Source: Armadillidium nasatum (lineage: Eukaryota; Arthropoda; Malacostraca; Isopoda; Armadillidiidae). From it: a DNA stretch of 64,000 nt. Below are positions 12,955 to 24,000 of this stretch, in pieces. Made by a program: the position numbers and the translations under genes. Numbering within the stretch: position 1 is the stretch's first letter; every line of letters begins with the position of its first letter. Location: positions 31,161 to 95,160 of the forward strand of contig SEYY01000812.1 of the NCBI GenBank assembly GCA_009176605.1, given 5' to 3'. The notes beneath the pieces were generated by a model. That model saw nothing but the letters and a program-made list of their open reading frames with translations, did no database searches and was not told the DNA's origin.

Positions 12955-13391
12955 AAAAGTTATTTGTTGTTTTAATCCTATTTTTTTTAAACATTTTATT
13001 GATGTAAAATATGTTGATCTTTCATAATGTGAAATAAAAAAGAAAATTTCAATTGGCTTGTGGGTCAAAGGTGAAGGTCATTTCAAGGTCACTTAATAAT
13101 TATTAATTTTGAGAAAATGAAAGAAATATGGCCATATTTGAATTCTACAGCTCTTTCCCTTTCCAATGATATATAATATGTCCATTATTGCATCAAATTT
13201 TTGCCACATTATGGTTAATTTACCAAAGTGGGTGTGACCTTCATGTTTGACCTTCATGACCTCATATCTCGAAAAGTACTTTCCAGTGTAAAACTCAGAT
13301 TTTCTAGGCAAAATAACCCCATACACCAAATTTCATCAAAATTAGAATTTTATCCCACTATCCCTTAAGAACACTTGTGCTGGAGTTGCCC
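12955..13391. repeat. Right inverted arm of the 4.3-kb transposon
   Basis: Reverse complement of the left arm with a longer middle part. It carries several AGGTCA words (gggtcaaaggtgaaggtcat and caaggtca near 13065-13090; tgaccttcatgtttgacctt near 13237). Confidence 0.75.
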
Positions 13392-13424
13392 AATTGGGTT
13401 AGTTTTAGAGGAATCCATCATCAA

Positions 13425-13660
13425 CCTCATTTACACCTGGTGGAAGCACAACTACTACTCCTGGGTTATTTATAACTCCAGGAAAAATAAATTTGAAATT
13501 GAAAGATGAGCTCTCACTTCATTAGCTTGTTTCACTTTTGCAGATTTAAAATTTGAGTCATAATTCATTATGACTTCTATTAATTTTCCCATGATCCCTA
13601 TTGGATGTGATTTTATAAAAATTCTCATCTCCAACCTTTTATTTTATCATAATCTCATGT
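13425..13660 (-). pseudogene. BEL/Pao pol C-terminal remnant (DUF5641-like)
   Basis: The minus strand reads MGKLIEVIMNYDSNFKSAKV followed by a short stretch and SNLFFLEL. This resembles the W.(L/M)GR(I/V).E(V/L)I...DG..RSAKVK...G...RPI..L(Y/F)PLE pattern at the end of BEL/Pao integrase proteins. After a frameshift the text PGVINNPGVVVVLPPGVNEV follows, which would be the usual poorly conserved tail. About 75 codons remain. From 13661 to 14311 I see no gene. Confidence 0.42.
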
Positions 13661-14311
13661 ATCCCAGTCTAGGACTCTGGCATGTTCTCTTGAACTCAGA
13701 GGTAGTTCTCATACCACTGCTCCCTAAAAGGGCTGTAAAGTTGCTCTAGGCGAGTAAATGTTAATTCCATTCAATCATTTCCACTTTTATCCACCACCCA
13801 AGGATCATCAACTTCTTTCCTCAGGATTAGTGCAGAACTACCATGAAACTTAAGGAAAGAGTTAGGAGAGATAGGAAGGAGATGAAGTGAGTTAAGAGAT
13901 ATAAGTTAAAGGTTCACTGTTGATTGCATTCTGTATATTAGTGATGGTTATTCATAATTCAAAGTATGTTAATAAATATGTGATAATTAGCAATACTACT
14001 AAATCAATTGAAAGTATAGATGTAATGATTTCATATGACCCTCTGATTTAGCTGTGGGTTGTCTCATAAATGATGTTTATATTCTGTTCTCCACTCATGG
14101 ATAATGCTTTTAGTGTTAAATATATTCATATCCTTGACTGCTGAGATCAACAGATAGATTTTTATTGCAGGCTTGCCCATTTCACTTTCGCAACAATTTC
14201 TGTCATTTAAGTAGGTTCGTCATTCAGATTAAAATTTCTGTTAAGACCAAATACTGTAATCATTTTATGGATCATGACTCCCTTCCACACTCATGGTGGA
14301 AGAGTGATATA

Positions 14312-15124
14312 CAGGTATACCTCGTTTTATGGCGCTTCTCTCATACAGCGCTAAAATATTTTTCGGTGCTTGTCTCGCTCTTACAGCAACCATGCGCTGT
14401 ACAGCTTTTAATCAACAAATTTCCCATGCGGCGTACTCGATGAGCAACGTAAATTATTTCTAGAGGCTGAATCTGCTGTAGATAATGATTATGACAACGA
14501 TATTAAGAAAATGTCCACAAAAGATTTAGAGCATTATGTAGGCCTACTGCAAACAGTTGTGAAAGGATTTGAATCAATTGACAATAACTTTGAGAGAAGT
14601 TCGAAAGTTGGCAAAAGATTGCTAAACGACATCACATGCTACACTGAAATTCTTCGAGAGAGAAAGAGATGCTCAATGAAGCAAACGTCATTGACATTTT
14701 ATTTTAAGCCAGTGCCGCAAATACCCGCACCTTCAAATTCTATCATTCAACAGCCATCATCGCCTCAACACCATCAACATTAACGCTAGACTCTCCACCA
14801 AGCAAGAGAATTAGATTCGTTGAAGGGTCAGATGACGAGTCTCACTAATCCCTTCAACTTCCTTCAATGATATTAATAAAGTTTTTAAAGCTAAAATATA
14901 TTATTTTTATTTTATTTACCCTTCATTACATATTTTATTTTTAAATTGAAACTGTTATTTTTAGCCTATCATTATTGCGCAAATAATAAATGATAGTGTA
15001 AAAAAGTTTTAAGGTGCTCAAATGTTGTAGCGAGTGAAAAAAAGCAAGTGACTCGCATTGCAGCGGTATCCGCATTGCGGCAGTGGTCTGGAACCATACC
15101 CACCGTATTACCGAGGTATACCTG
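14312..15124 (+). mobile_element. Internally deleted Tigger/pogo element (Tigger-2)
   Basis: Terminal inverted repeats CAGGTATACCTCG at 14312 and CGAGGTATACCTG ending at 15124 are perfect over 13 bp, with TA on both sides (14310-14311 and 15125-15126). Length is 813 bp, much shorter than a full Tigger element. The interior keeps only the 3' part of a transposase reading frame. In the second copy of this locus a gypsy LTR interrupts this element at the GCGG that starts at position 15077. Confidence 0.85.
14439..14783 (+). pseudogene. Tigger-2 transposase C-terminal remnant with PIP-box-like motif
   Basis: An uninterrupted frame of about 114 codons runs from DEQRKLFLEAESAVDND through the ATG at 14511 to a TAA. 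It is helical and charged, with a Ser/Pro/Gln-rich tail (QQPSSPQHHQH). Near the end, codons 14682-14705 read QTSLTFYF, preceded by K and followed by KP. This matches the PCNA-interacting PIP-box pattern Q-x-x-L-x-x-F-(F/Y); a PCNA-binding motif at the C-terminus is described for Drosophila pogo transposase. No DDE core is present, so it cannot transpose by itself. Confidence 0.62.
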
Positions 15125-15480
15125 TAATAAAAAATCTAACCCAAATTTTCATTCTTCTGGTGATGTGATCTGGGCAATCTTCTGGTGGTAAACCTGATTG
15201 GGAGTGGGTGATTATGTTTAATTCATATAATTCTCTAATATGCTGTCTTCTTTCAAAAGTTCCAATTTCTGAAGAAACCCACAACCGTCAACACATCCAT
15301 CCTGAAAAATATATTCTTATAGATAATGTATGGAATAGGAATATTAATTTAGTTATTTCTAACTCTGAAGGTTCTACTGAACTAAATCACAGACAATACT
15401 TAATACGAGTAAACTTTAAAAATTATAGCTCTTACATGACCTTAATTTTTACTTTGTTTTTACTTTAAACTGAAATCCTT
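15125..15480. other. Unassigned stretch with an unrecognised 86-codon frame
   Basis: An open frame at 15208-15468 on the plus strand starts MIMFNSYNSLICCLL and contains IHPEKYILIDNVWNRNINL. I do not recognise it. It is identical in the second copy (32438-32698), but that copy is almost certainly the same locus, so identity is no proof of function. Confidence 0.35.
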
Positions 15481-15493
15481 TAACTAATATACA

Positions 15494-16240
15494 AGATTGG
15501 GCTGAAAAGTAACACCTGTTCTACCATAAAATTTCATGCACTGCAGATAAGGTAATGAAACAAAGACTGAAAGAAGGTCAAAGGTTTATTCAATGATCAT
15601 GTATTATTATTTTTCTTCATAATCTCTTCTCAAATATCAATACATTTCTGGAAGCATTGAACCCACTTCTCGAAACTGGTTGAAAAGAAATCTTGATCTG
15701 TTTTTTGGAACCAGTCTGCCACTGCTTTCTTCACTTCATCATCTGAACCAAATCTCACTCACTGGAGACTCTCTTCAACTTTGGAAATTAGTGAAAACAC
15801 TGTGGGCCAGATCAGGACTGGAGTGTGGGTGATCAATGACCAAAGTTTAAGCATTGAAGTGTCTTTGCACTGCAATGTGATTGAGCATTGTCATGATGAA
15901 TGAGGAAAATATTTGGTTTGGTCTTATTCGATGATGCAGCTCTTCAATTTATGGAGAGTTTTACAACAACGATTGGAGTTTACAGTCTTGCCTTTTGGCA
16001 GATATTCTGAATAGATGTGGCCCTCCACATCCCAGAATGCTGTCAGCATGAGTTTACGAGCCAAGAGTTGAGTCTTAAACTTTCGTACACTAGGTAAACT
16101 TTGGTGTCTGAATCATAGAAGCTCATTTTCCTTATGGATTGTAGTGGTGGGCCCACATTTCATCTTCCATTACAATGTTTTGAGGAAATTCTATACACCT
16201 TCAGCATGCAGAAATTCAATCATTGCATGTTGCTTCAACA
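15494..16240 (-). pseudogene. mariner-like transposase pseudogene
   Basis: The minus strand encodes fragments in the order expected for a mariner transposase: RKLMLTAFWDVEGHIYSEYL and PKGKTVNSNRCCKTLHKL (near 16020-15950), then after a frameshift FLIHHDNAQSHCSAKT (near 15900), which carries the second catalytic Asp of the DD34D triad. Downstream text is shifted and interrupted. The first catalytic Asp region is near the broken 5' end. It once moved a mariner element; no clean terminal repeats were found. The same remnant is repeated at 32724-33457. Confidence 0.72.
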
Positions 16241-16575
16241 AAGTATCACTATTAGCTTAGTTATGATTAATACTAAATTAATGTTTAGTTAATAGCACTT
16301 GCCTCCAGTGCTTTCTTCAATTTAGTGCTAATAAGTTTTTGTTTTATGTTTCTATACTTATTATCTTTGTGTGTGTGTGTTTATTGAGTGCTTTTTTTTT
16401 TTTTTTTTTTTTTTTTGCTGCTGCTGCTTCAAATAAGATGTTTCATTTTAATTTAATCTTTTTCTTTTTTAACTTTTTAGTTTTTAGTTTATTAGTTATA
16501 GGAAGTATTTAGGTTTTTGCTATTTTGTTATTTTTTTTGTTTTTGTTTTTAGTTTAAAAAAAAACAAAAAAAAAA

Positions 16576-17225
16576 TGCCACTACTCACGGGCAGAGGCCC
16601 TTTTCAAGGAGGGTGCACACACAAGGGGGAAGAAAATTCATTCAAACACAGACCTAACGCACATCCCTCAGGTGGGCACAAACGGAAGCCTTGAAGAGTG
16701 GAAGATTAAATACAGGAGGAAAAATAGATGATGGTAGAGAGTTCCACAGAACAGAAGTGGCTAGAAAGAAGGAGGCACCACAATGGGTTAGCCTGGGGTT
16801 TCCTACATCCACACAAAATTCGTGCGATAGCAGGGCACCCCTTGTGCAACGAGGATGACACAACGGTGGAGGAATGCGAGAGGCCACTTCCCTCGAGCAC
16901 TTTCCATTGTAGTACCTATAGAAAAGAGCTTGTGCACCAACATCATGTCGCAGAGATAAGGGATCAAGAGAGTTTGAAAGTAGGGGACAGTTAATTAATC
17001 TTATAGCTTTAGACTCGACCCTATCCAAAAGAGAGGAGGAGCCGGAGCCCCCCCAGATGTGAGAACAGTACTCCATACAAGGGCGATTAAGACACTTATA
17101 CATTTGGAGTAACTGCTCAGAAGAAAAAAATTCTCGCAACCTGAACAGAACTCCCAGCTTCTTTGAGGTCGCTTTAGCAACCATTGTGATATGTGGTTTC
17201 CAAGACAGTTTATTGTTAGTTTATA
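16576..17225 (-). pseudogene. LINE-A 3' fragment (pol C-terminus), minus strand
   Basis: A 176-codon frame (17184-16654) starts MVAKATSKKLGVLFRLREFF and contains CMEYCSHIWGGSGSSSLLDR and VLWNSLPSSIFPPVF. This is the region after the RT domain in LINE-A, also present in the fuller copy at 45371. It ends in noncoding sequence with cccgtgagtagtggcat before A/T runs at 16576. The copy is 5' truncated at about 17225, so it has no RT or endonuclease. The long T-run and T-rich region at 16388-16575 lies just outside its 3' end. Confidence 0.8.
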
Positions 17226-17389
17226 GTACACTGTTAGCTTGTTTTATCATACTTTATCATAGTTTTATCAATTCCAATATATTTATTTTTGTTTTTAAAC
17301 AGGTTTAAAAGTTTTTCTGTTTGGGTGATTATTATTTAAATTTATTTAGTTTTTTGAGTGTGAACTAGTGTTTGTGGTTATTATTCTGA

Positions 17390-18370
17390 ATGGCATGTCT
17401 GCGTGTTCATGGTCATGGGGTTGGGAAAAGTGCAGGCATGGGTTTTCTATTAACTTTGCTAATGTCCATGGTCTAAGTGCTAATTTTACATATGTTGAGC
17501 ATCACCTTTCTAATTCTCATTCAAAAATTCTACTTCTGTCTGAGACCCTGTTATCAAGGGATTCCTTCTGTAGTAAACTAAATATCTCTTAATAATAATT
17601 TATTTTACAACTTTCACTTAAGGATGGGGTCTGTTCCTATATAAACATTAGCACTCCAGTGACATGTCTCAAAAATCTTGAATCTCCTAATTTCAATGTT
17701 TTATGGCTTAAAATCTTTCTCCCTACTAGTAAGAATATCTTGTGCTTATGCTACTGTTCCCCTAATGGAACAGATTTTTCAATTCTTTTTGAATATCTAA
17801 CACTACCGCTCATGAGAGTGTTAAATCTTCCCATCCAAATGCTGAGGTCCTTTATTAGGGGATTTCAATGTACATCACACTGAGTGGTTGGACTACTCTC
17901 ATATTGATACAGGTGGGGAGGAAGCTATATCATTCAGTATTGTCAATGATCTTGAGCAATTGATAATGGAACCTATACACAGCCCAGATCATCCTAACCA
18001 AATCTTAAAAACAAGTGTTTTGTGCTTCACCACAACTACTAGTTATAATTCACCATTTTCCCTCCTATCGGTAACTCTGACCACAATCTTATAGAGCTAT
18101 ATAACACTTTCTCTCCAGCAGCCCCTCCCTGCTCTGAATGTACTTTCTGGCACTTTGTTTGGCCAATTGGGGGCATTGCATTGCTTTTTTGCCAACTATT
18201 CTTGGAGTGAATCCTGCTTTGATACTGATGCTGCTTCGGTGTTTGGCGAAAGTGAAAGCTGTGATATCTGATGAGATGAGCAGGTTCATCCCCTTTTCAA
18301 CTAAATCTTTCTCTCCCTAAAATCCATTGTTTGATAGTGCCTGCTCTCGTACCATTCAGGAGAGAGACGG
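17390..18370 (+). pseudogene. LINE-A endonuclease region, plus strand, split by solo LTR A
   Basis: Fragments of an endonuclease/exonuclease/phosphatase-type domain are visible: INFANVHGLSANFTYVEHHL near 17450, PVTCLKNLESPNFNVLWLKI near 17655, CYCSPNGTDFSILFEYL near 17752, and GDFNVH-like text near 17865. Frameshifts separate them. The LINE is interrupted at the ERD codons (accattcaggagagagacgg) by an LTR with 4-bp duplication ACGG and continues at 19882. LINE endonucleases nick target DNA to start reverse transcription. Confidence 0.75.
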
Positions 18371-19877
18371 TGTTGGGGGGAGATGTTGATAGTTTGAAAA
18401 CAAAAGGGTCAGTGTATTTTTAAAATGTATAAGCGTAATTGGCGCTCGGCAAGAAACTCGCTATACTACTATACAACAAGTATTCCCAATCATACAATAA
18501 AATTTTTTTTACACTTACACTTTGAACGATGTGTGAATTCTATTTTCTTGTTGTTTCAAGGCTTCAGTAAGTATTTAATCAGTTAAATGGATATCAGGGT
18601 ATAAAAAGGACCCGCCCGACAGTCGATTGTATGTTTAAAGGCGAAGAGTGAATCAGCATTCATCCACACCGGTGACCATTGATATTCCAGCTTCTTATCA
18701 ACTAAGTTTTTCTTCAAACACGGTCAGAAATGAAATATACTTTCTATTTTATCTTTTTAATTTACAAATTATCATTTAAATGCTATAATTAAATATTTTT
18801 CTCTTAATTTATATAAATCTCACTTAATACCTCCTATCAATGTTTTCAGACAAACAATTTTTACTGAAAATTGTGCGCCCAGCAATTTCCAAGATAAGAA
18901 GATCAAGACTATGGAAGGAGAAAGGAGGAAGTGGTTAGTGAAGGACACTACTAATTATGATATATATAGTTCTGTAAAGGCTTAACTTAATTGGCAATAA
19001 GGGGATTTTAGTTCCACCTTAAAGTCCACTCTCTGATTGGCAAGTTTTGAGTTTCTGGGACAATTTTTCAACAAACCATTAGTATAAACTTCAATTATCA
19101 ACAAACAAGTCCACAATTTAAACCCTATAATTAAATATAAAGAAAAAGAACATTAACATAAAAAAAACACTACTCTTAAATATTTCATTAATTTTCAACT
19201 TTTCCTATGTATGATTATGAACACACTAATACCTTATGAATTTGTGTATCTAGTCGTAATAAGGGTTTATGGATTTTTTGTCTTGTCAACTTTAAGGACA
19301 ATTTTTCAAATCTAAAACATTAAAAGTGTATTAATGATAATTATACAATTAGAAACATTATTGTTCTATCATGTGTATATGTTACTATTTAATCTGTACA
19401 CTACCTTCACTGTAATTGCTGTAGTACTAAAAACACTGTCAGGTAAGTATCAAGGTTCGTTTTTCAACCCTGTAAAAAGTTCACAAGTATTAACGTATTG
19501 ATGCATATAATATAGCTTTCAATGTTTATTTTAAATTCATATTTCATTTACTTAATATATCTTAGGAACATACTTCACCAACACTGCGTTCACTATTGTT
19601 TTTAGATATCAGGATATTTTTGGTAAGAATAAGGTGAAATTATAAACAATGTTATACTGATCAATATGATAAATAACATTTAATTATTAGGTCTTAACTT
19701 TCATTATAATATCACTTCTGCAATGAGAAACACATTTTAGTAATCAATGTTAAATACTAAAGATTTTAACTGAACATAAAAAAAAATAATTTTAAATATA
19801 CACCAGCAAGAATGGAGGCTAAGACTCTATCGGGTCTTCTCCTCTCAATCCTGCTGCAATCAGTCCTCTCCTTATCA
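18371..19877 (-). mobile_element. Solo LTR A (1507 bp)
   Basis: The insertion starts TGTTGGGGGGAG and ends CTTATCA, so it has the TG...CA ends of an LTR. It is flanked by ACGG on both sides (18367-18370 and 19878-19881), a 4-bp target duplication. Removing it restores the LINE frame across the junction. Similar ends (TGT..GGGGGAG) and an aligned inner block (cacttaca.tttga) in LTR B and the gypsy LTR at 30764-32306 suggest a related Ty3/gypsy family in the same, minus, orientation. No internal gag/pol is present, so LTR-LTR recombination removed it. Confidence 0.8.
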
Positions 19878-19881
19878 ACGG

Positions 19882-21620
19882 TGTGTATTGAGCTTGGAAA
19901 AATTCCTCTTCTATCACTCTTTCTAATTTTCATTCAGCTTGGAATCATTACAGGGATATACTTCAACAGACCAAGCGTGCTATCACCAAAAGAAAGTGCT
20001 CTGATCTCCTTGGTTCTCCTACAGATAAAAATTTCTGGCTTTTCCAAAAATATCTCTCAACAACTTTTGCAATCCTCCTTTCCTCCTCTTATTTGATCTG
20101 ATAGCTCTGTAGCTAACACTAATACTGAAAATTCCAATCTCTTCAGCCTTTTTTCACCTAATTCTACCCTGGATGATTCCAGCATCATCCCTCCTCCTAC
20201 TTCTCTCAGGTGTTCCATGATTTCATATGATTTCAGGTGATCAGGTGCATGGGATCCTAAAATCTATGAACACAAGGAAGGCATGTGGCCCTGATAGCAT
20301 TCCTCCTCGTGTTTTGAGGGAGTGTGCTTCTGAGCTGGTGCCTGCCCTCGTTCAACTCTACTCTCTATGCCTTAATACTAATAGTTTTCCTCAGTGCTAA
20401 AGGTAGCCGCTCTGAACCTTCTAACTATCGCCCTATAACTCTCACTTGTATTCTATCTAAAGTCTTTGAAACTCTCCTCAACTCTCATTTTCTTGATCAT
20501 TTGGAATCTCAATCCCTTCTTTCAGATCACCAGTATAACTTTCGATGCTCGAGGTCTACTGGGGACATGCTTTCCTATTTAACTGATTTATGGTCTTCTA
20601 CCCTTAAAGATGATGGGAAGTCTTGTGTTGTGGTGCTTTCATTTTCAGGCTTTTGACTGAGTATGGCATGTGTCGCTGCTCTCTAAGCTCCCATCTTTTG
20701 GGTTTCCTCTTTGCTTACTCATGTCTAGTTTCCTCTCAAATTGCTCCATACAAACAATTGTTGATGGAGCAACTTCTTCTTTCCTTATTAATTGTGGTGT
20801 TCCTCAGGGTTCTGTTCTATCTCCTACTTTATTCTTACTTTTCATCAGCAACCTCCCAGCTGTATTTCTAATCTGTTCATTCTTATGCCGATGACTCTGC
20901 TTTCCATTCTTCTACTCATTTCAAATCTGCTCCCTCTTTTGCTACTAGAGTTGCTTCTCTTCTTCCACTCTCCAATTCTATTCTTGCTGATCTGGATGGG
21001 ATTTCCTGGTGATACCAACGCAATCTTGTGAAATTCAACTCTGAAAACTCAACTTCTTCACATCTCTCTCAAAAACACCTCCCACCTTTCCTATCCTCTT
21101 CGATGGCTTTCCCATCTCACCTATAAATAACATAAATATTCTTGGTCTGAACATAAACATTAAACTATCTTGGAAACCTCATATCATAATGGTTGCTAAG
21201 TTGGCCTCTAAAAAAATGGGAGTTCTGTTCAGATTGTAGGAATTTTTTTCTTCTGAAGTTACTCCAATTATATAAGGGTCTTACCTCTCTTTGCATGGAG
21301 TACTGTTCTCACATTTGGGGTGGTCCCTGTTCCATCCTTCTTTTGGATAAGGTTGAATCTAAGGCTAAAAGACTAATAAACTTTCCCCTACTTTCAAATT
21401 CTCTTGACTCTTCCTCTGCAACGCGACATTGGTGCACTCTTTTCTATAGGTACTACAATGGCAGGTGCTTGAGGGAGTTGACCTCACATTGCGTCACCCT
21501 TACATCACAAGTTGTGACTTGCTTCCACATGAATTTTGTGTAAGCATTGCAAACTCTAGGCTTGCACATTAGGGTACCTCCTTTCCAGTGACCTCTGTTC
21601 TGTGGAACTCCCTACTTATA
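19882..21620 (+). pseudogene. LINE-A reverse transcriptase and C-terminal region, plus strand
   Basis: Resumes the LINE interrupted at 18370. Visible blocks: ISLVLLQIKISGFSKNI-type shadow of the linker; the RT start KGSRSEPSNYRPITLTC near 20400; HFLDHLESQSLLSDHQYNF near 20490; CGVPQGSVLSPTLFLLF near 20800; SYADDSAF near 20885 with the RT active-site YADD in a shifted frame; and the C-terminal SLCMEYCSHIWGG near 21290. It ends near TSVLWNSL at about 21620 without the usual 3' end. Stops and frameshifts are frequent. Confidence 0.78.
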
Positions 21621-22675
21621 TTTTTAATTATTTTTCACTTTAATTATTCACTAACCACACTCGTCGCTCTTTTATACTAATCATTCTGTCATCCATACAT
21701 ATTTTCATAAGTATCATACTTTTTTCTAGTTTTATATTCTATTGGTGTGCTAATCAGGTTTAGAAATTTGGTATCTGGACCTATAGACTAAGAGTAGGGT
21801 CAGGGTCGTAATATTTTTATACTTTGGAAAGTAGATACAGAGAATTCATCCTTATTATTTATTCTTTCATACATAAATTATCTATCCATAATATATTCTC
21901 CCTTGATAGAACATTGTAGGGGTAAATCCTCAAGAGAAGGAATGGAATCTCAATTAAACTGTAATTGTTTAACTGAGATCTTGAAATATTTGGTTTTTCA
22001 GTAATCCAGGGAAATCACTGGAATGAGAATTTGATTAGTCTGTAATTGTGCATGCGAGAATTGCCAGTACTTGTAAGAGAATTTGTTACAGCTTCGGGAA
22101 TGTTTTCTGTGAGACTACCAACATTAAAGATACATCAGTGGGAGGATACCATATGATCCCCATGGTTGTATGAAATGTATAAGTTTGGAAGTCATTTGAA
22201 TAGGTACTATTTGATTGACAGAGATTAAGGAGTTTAAATGTTTTTCTACTTTAAGCTGATTTTCTTTCACTGAAAAGAGACTTATCCAAAGATCTTAAGT
22301 GCATAAATCATAATAATCCAAAACAGCTGAGTGTGTTTGAGAGGTTAAGTATTAGGATCATTACGTGAATAAGTAACGACTGTTTTCCAAAAAGGTCTAT
22401 GATTAGGAATGGGGAAGAACTTTCAAAGTAAGGGGAAATTCTCATAAAAACGGGAAATCTCATGGATTTGAAAGAAATTTAATAAAACTCAGGCTGAGTC
22501 AAAAGATTTGGGTCAGTGTGGAAATAATTTTAAACTTCAATATTTCTATTAAGTTTACTACTTATAGGAGTACTACTAGCCAGTTAGGAGGTTAGCTGTA
22601 AATTTAATGGTTTATAGCAACTATGGCAATTTTAACTGGGTTTCTTTTTTCTTTTTGTAACTGATTGAAGTTAAG

Positions 22676-23900
22676 TCCTTCGAAATAATCCTATTAATAA
22701 GTCATCTAGTAGATCAATTGCGTTAGTGTACTTATTTCCCATATCATCTTGACCCTTATCCTCAGTATCTGTTAACTTATCAGTATAGAGTTATTCATTT
22801 TCTGATTCCAATGTTTCAGTGAAAAGTCATTCTTTTACATCTCTGTTCTTTAATAGATAAGAGTGTATGTTGATCCATTTCCATAAGTGAGAGAAGTGAA
22901 CTTTTTCTTTCTTATTAAATTTGATTATTATATCTGCAAAATAAAATAAGTAACTTTGTTGTCATTTACCATTGTGTTAACAAGTGGACCTTCCCATTTG
23001 ATTTTAAATTTATTACTGGTATTATGGTCTTTGGAGATGATCTTAATGACTTTTTGTCTAATTTTTAAGGGTTTGAAAATTATAGTACCCATAACTTAAT
23101 ATTGAGGAAAAGTGTGGCTACATTTTTATATGCGATTTTTGAAGTAAATGGTTTGAAGGAGATTTAAGTTTCCTTCTGAGTTTTAACTCTGAGCTGTGGA
23201 TAGTATTATTGTAGATTAATATTGTGGTTGCAATTTCTTCATTCCAATCATTGGGTTTTTCTAATTCTAAATGGTAGTAATTGAATTAAACTCCTATTAT
23301 AATGCTCAGACACCCCATTACTTGCAGGATGCAAGGGGGAAGTTCTAAGATGTTTTATATTGAATTCAGTTAAAACTCTGAAATTCAGTTCTGTTATCAG
23401 TGAGAACTCTTGCATTTACCTTGGGTAGGAATGGTAATATTCGATATTTGAATGTATGAACAACTGTGGAGAGTTGTTTATCTTGGATTGAAACTACCAA
23501 TGCACACTTGCAGAAATAGTCAATTTTAATTATACAATATTCTGGAAACAGTAGATCTGTTGCAGTTAAATTAGCAACTATCTTTTATCATCTATGGGTT
23601 AATATTGGTGAAGTTTTAAGTTTTTGACTCACTGGTCAGCATTCAATAATGTCAGAAATAACCTGGTTGACTTCGAGGGTGCCAAAAGTATATATACACT
23701 AAAGCAATTATTTTATTTCTTACAATATGGGGACAGGAAAAATGTAAATTGATAACAGTGTTAATTAGAAGGTCTAAGGAAGCTATATACAAAATCTTAT
23801 CAAGTTTATTTCTGTAATACAAAATGTAATTTTGGAAGAAAAGATTATTCCTATATGGTTTGACCAACTTTATAATCTTCTACAGATGTTGACCTGTTCA
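22676..23900 (-). pseudogene. Decayed gypsy pol remnant (integrase part), cut by N gap
   Basis: The minus strand matches the gypsy integrase at 24001-25586 in diverged form. The 71-codon frame at 23867-23652 (NKLDKILYIASLDLLINTVI then HFSCPHIVRNKIIALVYIYF) aligns with the HHCC zinc region of that integrase, and 22970-23090 aligns with its C-terminal GPF/Y-like region. The second copy shows the same remnant with its upstream part. From 21621 to 22675 there is no recognisable gene; it may be the 3' untranslated part and LTR of this remnant. Confidence 0.65.
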
Positions 23901-24000
23901 NNNNNNNNNNNNNNNNNNNNNNNNNNNNNNNNNNNNNNNNNNNNNNNNNNNNNNNNNNNNNNNNNNNNNNNNNNNNNNNNNNNNNNNNNNNNNNNNNNNN
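23901..24000. other. Assembly gap, exactly 100 N
   Basis: A run of exactly 100 N, the usual placeholder for a gap of unknown length. Sequence left of it is the end of duplicated copy 1; sequence right of it is inside a gypsy element. Confidence 0.99.

Larger units (their letters stand above)
9123..13391. mobile_element. 4.3-kb DNA transposon with long inverted terminal repeats (copy 2 of the DDE family)
   Basis: The left end starts GGGCAATTCCAGCAC and the right end is GTGCTGGAGTTGCCC, finishing at 13391. The arms (about 9123-9430 and 12955-13391) share long stretches, for example ggggttattttgcctagaaa and cacccactttggtaaattaa; the right arm has an extra block of about 150 bp rich in AGGTCA. 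The interior holds one decayed transposase gene on the minus strand. I cannot identify a target-site duplication: the flanks aagt and aatt do not match clearly. The end sequence resembles that of the foldback element (GGGTCATTCC). Confidence 0.72.
15077..23900. repeat. Large duplicated block, copy 1 (8.8 kb)
   Basis: This block is repeated at 32307-43616 with differences of only scattered single bases and small indels (for example a 10-bp insertion near 20235 here). Offsets of shared landmarks go from 17230 to 17217, 18127 and finally 19716, which reflects two large insertions in copy 2. The left breakpoint is the GCGG inside Tigger-2; the right end is the N gap. Most likely the same locus from the other haplotype rather than a true segmental duplication. 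Confidence 0.92.

Noticed and set aside
16728-16994. Plus-strand 88-codon frame (also 33945-34211, 45491-45712, 45624-45890 and 47008-47304)
   Set aside because: Shadows of LINE-A pol on the opposite strand; they recur only because the LINE does.
18595-18640. TATAAAAAGG with downstream TCGATT as an LTR A promoter on the plus strand
   Set aside because: LTR end similarity to the gypsy at 30764-32306 suggests that the sense strand is minus, so a plus-strand TATA box is probably chance or of uncertain meaning.
16576-21620. Twin-priming (5' inversion) of a single LINE-A
   Set aside because: The plus-strand part already extends to the C-terminal region that the minus-strand part also covers, so these are two separate insertions.
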